A stretch of DNA of 64,000 nucleotides. Source: Alsobacter sp045348435. Lineage in GTDB: Bacteria; Pseudomonadota; Alphaproteobacteria; Rhizobiales; Beijerinckiaceae. The notes beneath the pieces were generated by a model, which was not told the DNA's origin, did no database searches, and saw only the letters and a program-made list of their open reading frames with translations. Of the stretch, positions 58,277 to 64,000 are shown in pieces; the stretch's first letter is position 1, and each line of letters opens with the position of its first letter. The stretch is from positions 3,348,001 to 3,412,000 of the forward strand of contig NZ_CP157484.1 in assembly GCF_045348435.1 (NCBI RefSeq), read 5' to 3'. Made by a program: the position numbers and the translations under genes.

Positions 58277-59050
58277 ATGGATCGAGGGATTCGCTCACGG
58301 GCGCTGCGCGTCTCGCTCGCTGCGGCGTGCGTGGGCTTCGGCGCGCTTGCGGCCGGCCTCCTCGCATCCGGAGCGGCGAGCGGCCAGACCTTGTCGCTCG
58401 ACCTGGGCGGCGGCCAGAGCGTCAACGAGCGCGCGCTGCAGCTGGTCTTTCTCGTCACCATGCTGTCGCTGGCGCCGGCCGCGATCGTGATGGTGACGTC
58501 CTTCACCCGCATCGTGGTGGTGCTGTCGCTGCTGCGCTCGGCCATCGGAGCGCCGACGGCTCCGCCCAACGCCGTCATCGTCAGCCTGGCGCTGTTCCTG
58601 ACCGCCTTCGTCATGGCCCCGACGCTGCGCACCGTCTACGACACCGCGGTCACGCCGCTGCTGGCCAACCAGATCCAGGCCCAGCAGGCCTTTGAGCGCG
58701 GCTCCCAGCCGATCCGCTCCTTCATGCTGCAGCATGTCCGGGACAAGGACCTCGAGCTGTTCATGAACATGTCCCGCGAACCCCGCCCGGCGACGCCCGA
58801 AGCCACGCCGCTGACCACCCTGATCCCCGCCTTCATGATCTCCGAGCTGCGCCGGGCGTTCGAGATCGGGTTCCTGCTCTACATCCCGTTCCTGATCATC
58901 GACCTCGTGGTCGCCTCCATCCTGATGTCGATGGGCATGATGATGCTGCCGCCCGTGACGGTGGCGTTGCCGTTCAAGCTGATCTTCTTCGTGCTGGTGG
59001 ACGGCTGGAGCCTGGTCGCCGGCAGCCTGGTGCAGAGCTACGGCGGCTAG
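58277..59050 (+). CDS. fliP: Flagellar export gate protein FliP
   Basis: The 257-residue protein has a cleavable-looking signal sequence, then the FliP core: LVFLVTMLSLAPAAIVMVTS, FTRIVVVLSLLRSAIG, LRRAFEIGFLLYIPFLIIDL and SILMSMGMMMLPPVTVALPF with KLIFFVLVDGW. FliP forms the pentameric ring of the export gate. It follows fliO with a 97-base gap. The ribosome-binding site is an imperfect AGGGTTGGCGG. A repeat element follows the stop. Confidence 0.95.
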   Translation: MDRGIRSRALRVSLAAACVGFGALAAGLLASGAASGQTLSLDLGGGQSVNERALQLVFLVTMLSLAPAAIVMVTSFTRIVVVLSLLRSAIGAPTAPPNAVIVSLALFLTAFVMAPTLRTVYDTAVTPLLANQIQAQQAFERGSQPIRSFMLQHVRDKDLELFMNMSREPRPATPEATPLTTLIPAFMISELRRAFEIGFLLYIPFLIIDLVVASILMSMGMMMLPPVTVALPFKLIFFVLVDGWSLVAGSLVQSYGG

Positions 59051-59051
59051 G

Positions 59052-59097
59052 GCATGCTGCGAAAAGGTGGGAACCGGCTTTTCGCGCCAAAGCATGC
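59052..59097. repeat. Palindromic interspersed repeat, copy 2 (GCGAAAAGGTGG family)
   Basis: Outer arms GCATGCT (59052-59058) and AGCATGC (59091-59097) and inner arms GCGAAAAG (59059-59066) and CTTTTCGC (59078-59085) form a two-part stem. The core is shared with the element at 36571. It begins two bases after the fliP stop. Confidence 0.82.
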
Positions 59098-59117
59098 GAC
59101 CGCCAGGAAACGAAAGC

Positions 59118-59145
59118 ATGCTGTGGTTCCATCGGAACACAGCAT
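59118..59145. terminator. Hairpin between convergent fliP and the exported repeat-protein gene
   Basis: ATGCTGTGGTTCC (59118-59130) pairs with GGAACACAGCAT (59134-59145), with one bulged base and a three-base loop. There is no long U-tract, but position between convergent genes suggests it helps end transcription. Confidence 0.5.
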
Positions 59146-59165
59146 CCTTTAGCGCGGAAGCCGCG

Positions 59166-62100
59166 TCAGGCCTTGCCGCCGGCGCGGGCGGCGTCGGCCT
59201 TCTTGGGATCGGCTTCGGCCTTCTTGGGATCGCCGGTTTTCGGCTCGGCGTTCTCCGCCTGGGGCGGCGCGCCCGCCGCCGGGCCGCCGGGCGCCGGCTC
59301 CGGCTTGCGCTTGGACCGCGGCGGCAGGGCCGGAGTGTCCGGGTAGCGCTTGCGGTACTCGGTCAGGAACTCGCTGAGCGTGTCGGCCGTGGCGATGCTG
59401 CGGGCGAGGTCGCGATATTCGGCCGGCCGCGCCGTCTGCGGCGAGGTCACCACCATGAAGGCCTTGGCGTCGACGCTGTCGGCCATCTTGGTGGAGTATT
59501 TGGCCCTCAGCCTTTCGAGCGAGAGGTTCTCGTCCCCCAGCCCATACGCGATCGCGGCCCGCATCACATCGGCGCGGCCCCGGTCGTCCAGCGGCCCCGG
59601 CTCCTGCCAGGCGTCGCCCACGATCCGCTCGAAGATCTCGCCCGCCTCGCGCCAGCGGCGGCCCTGCCACAGGATGTCGGCGCGCAGGCGGTTGACGTCC
59701 GGCCCGGCCTCCGGCTCCAGCATCTCCATGGCCAGGTCCGTGCGCGACAGGTCGGAGAGCGCGCGCGCCTCCAGCAGCAACCGGCCCCGCTTGAGATCCT
59801 GCGGGAGCTCCGCCAGGCGGCTCTCGCTTAGCGCCTTGGCGGCCTTGGCGGGCTGCCTGTTCATCAGGTAGAGCACCGCGAGCCGGGCCGAGACGCTGGC
59901 CTTCGCGGCGCCGTTCAGGCGGTTGTCGACCTGGTACTGCAGCAGGTCGGTCGCCTCGTTGAGGAGGTCCAGCGAGACGAGGCGTTCGGCCAGGCGCCGG
60001 ATGATCTCGTCGCCGCGGCGCCCGGGGGGAGTGAACTCACGGAAGTCGAAATAGAGCGCCAGCGCGTCCAGCCGCGGAATGGTCTCCGCCTTGCCGTCGA
60101 GGAACAGCGACTCGAACCGGCTCGCGGCCTCGTCATAGAGGCTGCGCGTCACCTCGGCGTCCGGATAGAGCGCGCTGGCCTGGCGGGCCACCGTGAACGC
60201 CTCGCGCCAACGCTCGTCCTCGGCGTAGAGGCGACCGAGCAGGCCCAGCGTGCGGGTCTCCACGTCGTCTCCGCGCCAGGCCATGGCCAACACTTCGAGC
60301 CCCGCGATGGCGGCCCCGCGGTCGATGCTGCGGTCCTTCAGCGACAGCGCGATGGAGTAGAGGCGCGCCGCGGCCTCGATCGGCCGGACCGCCTCCTTCG
60401 ACAGCTTGTCGTAGATCCGCAGCGCCTCATCGACGCGGCCGACGCCTTCGGCGATGCGGCCGGTCACCAGGGCGGCGTAGTCCTTGTCGGGCTCCGCGGC
60501 GGCGCGCCCGTCGACCATGTCGAGGAGGCGCTGCGCCAGGCTGAAGTCCCGGCCCTCCACGGCCGCTTCCGCGAAGGCTGGCGCGAGCCGGGCCTGCAGG
60601 TCGTCCGGATAGGCGGCCAGCACCTGGGCGGCGCGGCGGTAGCCGGCCAGAGCCTGCGGCCAGCGCCGCAGCTTCGCGTCGGTGTAGGCCTTCCACAACA
60701 GCGCCTCGGGCTCCGACGAGAGCGCCTCGGCGCCGAGCGTCTTGGCGGCGTCGGGGACCCGGTTGGCGATGACGTTGGCGATCCCGTTGAGGATCTGCAG
60801 CCCGCGGTCGTTGGCGATGTCGGGATTGTCGGCCATCGTCACCGCGATGGTGCCCAGCGCCTCCTGGCCGAGGCCCGCCGCCAGCTCCAGCTTGGCCAGC
60901 GCCATGCGGGCTTCGGGGCGCGCATTGCGCGGCGCCTCGGCGGCGGCGCGCTCCAGCGCGCGGCGCTGCTCGCGGATCGCTCCCGACAGGTTCCGGGCCC
61001 AGACCTCCTTGTCGATCACCAGCTGCGGACCTTCGCCGCTCGCCTTGGCGGCGAGCGCCATCTCCGGCAGGGCGGAAATCGAGAGCCCGCCGTCGCGGCT
61101 GACCAGGACGTCGTCGACGCCCGCCTTGACGACGAGATCGTCGGACAGCGGCGCGATCACCACGCCCATGGCGGTGGGAAGCGCGCGGAAATCGACGAAG
61201 GACTGGCCCTTCACGACGCCGCGGACCGACTTGCGGGCGGTCACGATGGCGAGGCGGTCGCCGGCGTCCGGGTCGTCGACCCAGTGCACGCCGCCCACGT
61301 CCGGGAAGGCCGCCCGCACGATGCTGCGCCCGTCGCGGTCCGAGCCGCGCGCGAAGGCCACGATCCCGCTCTGGGCCACCACCTCGTCGCCGAGCGTCAC
61401 CACCCAGCGCCCGTCGGACGCCGCCGCGCGGACCAGCGCCGCCCGGGTCAGCGCCAGGCGCAGGATCGAGAGCCGCCCGACGCGCCGGACGTCGACGGCC
61501 GACACCAGGCCGGGCGCCACCATGCCGACCTGCGAGGGCTCGAACGGCGCCGTCGTCTCGGCCGCGATCCAGACCGACCCGGCCCGCTCGAACACCGCCA
61601 TGGGCGTCGCAGGCGACAGCGGGATGGTCAGCCTCACCGAGCCCCTCTCGGCCGCGACGCCGACCTTGATCTCCGCGGGCTCGATCTGCGCGGCCGGTTC
61701 CGGGGTCGGCGACCTGTAGCCCGGCGTCGCCACCGTGACGGGGGTCGCGGGAGTGGGCGCTCCCGTCGCCGGCTTTCCGGCGCTGCGCGCCGCGCCGGCC
61801 GGATCCGGGCTGGGGCTCAGCTCCGGGCTGACGGCCTTCGGCGCGTCCTTGCCGCCCTCGCGGGTCCCAGCCAACTCCTTCGCCGGCTCCTTGCCCACCT
61901 TGCCGCCCTTGGACGGGGCGAGGTCGAGGACGTAGTTGTCGTCCTCGCGAAAGCCGCGCACGTCGACGCCGGGCTGGACCGTGAGGGCGAGGCGCAGGAG
62001 GCCGGGACCGGCCTCGGTCTCCACGGCGCTGATCAGCGCCGGCAGGGCGGTGCGCAACCGGTTGGCGTCGATCCGCAGCGCCGCCTGGAAGGTCAGCTCG

Positions 62101-62741
62101 ACGCGGTTGTCCTGCTTCGCCATGTCGATCGGCGCGAAGACCGGCACCTCGAAGAACAGGCGCGAGAAGGTCGGCGTGGTGCCCACCTTGAAGGTGACGT
62201 CGCGGACCTCTTCGCTCGCCTTTTTGCGGACGAGCCGCCGGGCCGTCTCCTCCGCGTCCTTGGCGCGGCGCGACAGGTCCTCGATGACGTCCTGTGGCAG
62301 GCTCGGCGGCTGGCCCCGCCAGGTCTCGGGCAGCAGATCGATGAAGAGCTTGTCGCCCGCCTCCATCATGTTGGGCCGCACGGGCTTCTGCAGCGCCATG
62401 CGCAGCGTCCGCCCATCCGGGTCCAGCCGCACGGTCGAGACGTAACTGGGCAGCTCCAGCGCGATCTTGTCGATGGAGAAGTCGACCGGACGGTCGAAGC
62501 TGACGAGCAGGATGCCGGCGCCCAGCCGGACGCTGGCCTTGGGCAGCTCCTCGAAATTGAACACGGCCCGGCCATAGCCGTTCATCTCGGAGCCGTGCAG
62601 CGTCGATTTCGCCGCCATGGCCGGGATCGGCAGGAGCAGGATCGCGCCGAGCGCGCAGGTGGCCAGCAGGCGCGACCGGGCCTTCGCGCTGGCGGATCGC
62701 CGCGCGGCCGATGCGAGCACGCTGAACCGACGCAAAACCAT
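59166..62741 (-). CDS. Large exported AMIN-like/helical-repeat protein of the motility region
   Basis: The 1191-residue protein has an N-terminal signal sequence or anchor (about residues 23-43, ending AMA) and beta-rich AMIN-like segments near 45-130, 185-290 and 360-480. A Pro/Lys-rich linker lies near 300-350. From about 590 onward it is a long all-helical region of TPR/SEL-like repeats (for example ALRIYDKLSKEAVRPIEAAA). The tail is Lys/Pro/Ala-rich (KPEPAPGGPAAGAPPQ, then KKAEADPKKADA). No catalytic motif is visible. It is downstream of motE on the same strand and near fliP, so a role in motor or envelope assembly is likely but inferred. Confidence 0.72.
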   Translation of the reverse strand: MVLRRFSVLASAARRSASAKARSRLLATCALGAILLLPIPAMAAKSTLHGSEMNGYGRAVFNFEELPKASVRLGAGILLVSFDRPVDFSIDKIALELPSYVSTVRLDPDGRTLRMALQKPVRPNMMEAGDKLFIDLLPETWRGQPPSLPQDVIEDLSRRAKDAEETARRLVRKKASEEVRDVTFKVGTTPTFSRLFFEVPVFAPIDMAKQDNRVELTFQAALRIDANRLRTALPALISAVETEAGPGLLRLALTVQPGVDVRGFREDDNYVLDLAPSKGGKVGKEPAKELAGTREGGKDAPKAVSPELSPSPDPAGAARSAGKPATGAPTPATPVTVATPGYRSPTPEPAAQIEPAEIKVGVAAERGSVRLTIPLSPATPMAVFERAGSVWIAAETTAPFEPSQVGMVAPGLVSAVDVRRVGRLSILRLALTRAALVRAAASDGRWVVTLGDEVVAQSGIVAFARGSDRDGRSIVRAAFPDVGGVHWVDDPDAGDRLAIVTARKSVRGVVKGQSFVDFRALPTAMGVVIAPLSDDLVVKAGVDDVLVSRDGGLSISALPEMALAAKASGEGPQLVIDKEVWARNLSGAIREQRRALERAAAEAPRNARPEARMALAKLELAAGLGQEALGTIAVTMADNPDIANDRGLQILNGIANVIANRVPDAAKTLGAEALSSEPEALLWKAYTDAKLRRWPQALAGYRRAAQVLAAYPDDLQARLAPAFAEAAVEGRDFSLAQRLLDMVDGRAAAEPDKDYAALVTGRIAEGVGRVDEALRIYDKLSKEAVRPIEAAARLYSIALSLKDRSIDRGAAIAGLEVLAMAWRGDDVETRTLGLLGRLYAEDERWREAFTVARQASALYPDAEVTRSLYDEAASRFESLFLDGKAETIPRLDALALYFDFREFTPPGRRGDEIIRRLAERLVSLDLLNEATDLLQYQVDNRLNGAAKASVSARLAVLYLMNRQPAKAAKALSESRLAELPQDLKRGRLLLEARALSDLSRTDLAMEMLEPEAGPDVNRLRADILWQGRRWREAGEIFERIVGDAWQEPGPLDDRGRADVMRAAIAYGLGDENLSLERLRAKYSTKMADSVDAKAFMVVTSPQTARPAEYRDLARSIATADTLSEFLTEYRKRYPDTPALPPRSKRKPEPAPGGPAAGAPPQAENAEPKTGDPKKAEADPKKADAARAGGKA

Positions 62742-62867
62742 CCTGTCCCGTATCGCCGCGACCGTCGCCCGAGGTTGGGTACGGTTATCGGACCCTAAGG
62801 AGAAAGGGTGAACGGGGCCTTACCGCGGGCGCCCCGGGGGCCGCGGCGGGAGGCTTGCGGCCCCGGA

Positions 62868-63719
62868 TCAGGGCTTGCGCGGCTCGATCGCCTGCAGCTC
62901 GCCGGCCGGAAGCGCCTCGCGGGAGCCGGCCTGGGGCGGCCCGCCGCGCAGGCTCGGCTTGGCGAGCTCCACGGTGAGCCGCTCGGCCGCCTCGGGCGAC
63001 ATGGCGGCCAGAACCTCCGACATCTTGCGCGGATTCATGGCGTTGACGACCGGAACCAGCACCTTCAGGTCCAGCCTGTCGAACACCTTGGCGGCGTCCT
63101 TGGGCTTCATCGCCTCATACATGGTGACGATGTTCTTGAGGCCGCCCTGCTCGGGGGAGCCCGCGGGCGCGCCGGCCGCCGCTGCGGCGCCGGGAGCCGC
63201 GCCGGAACCGGGTTCGGCTTGGCCGGCCGGCCGAGATTCCAGGCCCTTCAGCTCGTTGATCTTGGCCTCCAGCTTCTTGTCGGCGGCCTTCAGCAGCTGT
63301 TCGCGGGTGTCCAGCTCGCGCTGGCGGTCGTCGAGCTGCTCGCGCCGGTCGCCGAGCCGCTGGAGCAGCGACTTCTCGGCCGCCGAGAGCGGCTGCGGCC
63401 CGTCGAGCGGCACCGCTTTGGAGCCGGGGGCCGTGGACGGATCGATCTTGGGATCCGCCTTGGCGTCCGCCTTCTCCTCTTTCTTCTTGGCGGGAGCGGT
63501 CGAGCCCGTGGTGTCAGGATCGAACTTCGACGCCGCGCGCTTCTCCGCCATTTCGGCGAGGGCCGAGCGGCCGCCCGGGTTCTGCATCACGTCGATGCTC
63601 TTGAGCACAAGCAGCGCGCCCGCCGCGCAGGCCACCGCCGGAAACAGCCGCAGCCCCCAGGATCGCTTGGGCGCGCCGGGCGGAGACGATCCTCTCGCGA
63701 AGCGGTTCGGGTTGCGCAT
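62868..63719 (-). CDS. motE: MotE-like motility protein
   Basis: The 283-residue protein has one N-terminal membrane helix (about residues 23-42), a Lys/Asp/Pro-rich linker, a long coiled coil (about 112-160, RREQLDDRQRELDTREQLLKAADKKLEAK in parts) and a C-terminal MgtE-N/FliG-like domain (IVTMYEAMKPKDAAKVFDRL, then VVNAMNPRKMSEVLAAMSPE). This is the layout of MotE, the periplasmic chaperone of MotC in Sinorhizobium. Its ATG overlaps the preceding gene's stop by one base. The exported repeat protein follows 126 bases later. Confidence 0.82.
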   Translation of the reverse strand: MRNPNRFARGSSPPGAPKRSWGLRLFPAVACAAGALLVLKSIDVMQNPGGRSALAEMAEKRAASKFDPDTTGSTAPAKKKEEKADAKADPKIDPSTAPGSKAVPLDGPQPLSAAEKSLLQRLGDRREQLDDRQRELDTREQLLKAADKKLEAKINELKGLESRPAGQAEPGSGAAPGAAAAAGAPAGSPEQGGLKNIVTMYEAMKPKDAAKVFDRLDLKVLVPVVNAMNPRKMSEVLAAMSPEAAERLTVELAKPSLRGGPPQAGSREALPAGELQAIEPRKP

Positions 63720-64000
63720 CAGGCGGCCTGGCTGTCGAGGCGCCGGCGGGCGCGCTGGGCGAACGCCTCGGCGGCGGCCAGCGTCGCGGCGAGCCGCGAA
63801 TTCGCGCCGTTCGACGCAACCTCGGGCGCCTCGCGCGGGCTGACGGCCGGCGGCGGCGGCGGAGCGACGGACGGAGCGGTCCGGGGCGCGGCTGCGGGGC
63901 CCGCCGGCTCCAGCCCGCCCCGCGCGGTCTCGACGATGCGGGAGATGCGCGAGATCACGTCGTCGCCGGACTGGATGCGTCCGGCGAGTTCGGCGGAGTG
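63719..64000 (-). CDS. C-terminal part of a flagellar-region protein, probably DUF6468
   Basis: Only the last 93 codons are in the window; the gene runs off the right edge. The visible part has SAELAGRIQSGDDVISRISRI, a Pro/Ala-rich linker and a helical end LAATLAAAEAFAQRARRRLDS. Hyphomicrobiales often have a DUF6468 gene with such an end between fliM and motE. The name rests mainly on that position. Its stop overlaps the motE start (TGATG). Confidence 0.55.
   Translation of the reverse strand, partial: HSAELAGRIQSGDDVISRISRIVETARGGLEPAGPAAAPRTAPSVAPPPPPAVSPREAPEVASNGANSRLAATLAAAEAFAQRARRRLDSQAA

Overview
The window is about 69 % GC by eye, densely coded and looks chromosomal. Several signs place it in an alphaproteobacterium, most likely order Hyphomicrobiales (Rhizobiales): a GTTC-N7-GTTC LexA box in front of recA, a CtrA-like box beside flagellar genes that include cckA, a MotE-type motility gene, the small DUF6867-type membrane gene after livF, type II NADP isocitrate dehydrogenase, and intergenic palindromes of the kind common in that order. 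No tRNA, rRNA, insertion sequence, prophage or CRISPR array was seen. A genus cannot be named from the sequence alone.

Layout. 1-4276 (minus): a molybdenum hydroxylase operon related to aerobic CO dehydrogenase (CoxG, small, large and partial medium subunits) with form II active-site motif AYRGAGR; two of its gaps carry tandem-repeat hairpins. 4424-11118: a hydroxyproline-type catabolic island with two-subunit aconitase X (cis-3-hydroxy-L-proline dehydratase type), a flavin reductase, an FCD-type GntR regulator, a DapA-family lyase/deaminase, an FAD D-amino-acid dehydrogenase and a two-cysteine 4-hydroxyproline 2-epimerase. 11436-17318: a complete branched-chain/amino-acid ABC transporter (livHMGF, small membrane gene, binding protein) closed by a terminator. 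17548-26723: mixed metabolism (homocysteine methyltransferase, two GNATs, CcdA-like, P1 peptidase, a second DadA-like enzyme, BASS-type transporter, EF-hand protein, rpe, purB).

26899-31629: a textbook phosphate operon, a triple Pho box followed by pstS, a long hairpin, pstCAB and phoU, ended by a terminator shared with a convergent MHS-type transporter. 33669-37582: a two-component system, a divergent small secreted protein, and a tandem pair of paralogous secreted proteins that I cannot assign. 37732-44514: rpsD, murI, a DUF559 gene between long direct repeats, a TrmJ-like methyltransferase, folP-folB-folK and icd. 44514-49862: a cyclic-nucleotide-gated-type K+ channel gene coupled to alaS, and recA with its SOS box.

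49929-64000: flagellar and cell-cycle region. flgB-flgC-fliE-fliQ-fliR-flhB runs directly into cckA by an ATGA overlap, and cckA into a low-GC orphan membrane gene by a TAATG overlap. A CtrA-like box lies between flgB and the divergent fliO-fliP. fliO is unusual, with several hundred residues of Pro/Arg/Glu-rich sequence. A 1191-residue exported AMIN-like/repeat protein, a MotE-like protein and the end of a probable DUF6468 gene complete the window.

The most interesting items are the AcnX/hydroxyproline island, the flhB-cckA-orphan coupling with a nearby CtrA box, the tandem secreted paralogs, the hypertrophied FliO and the DUF559 gene framed by direct repeats. I found no clearly new defence or mobile system.
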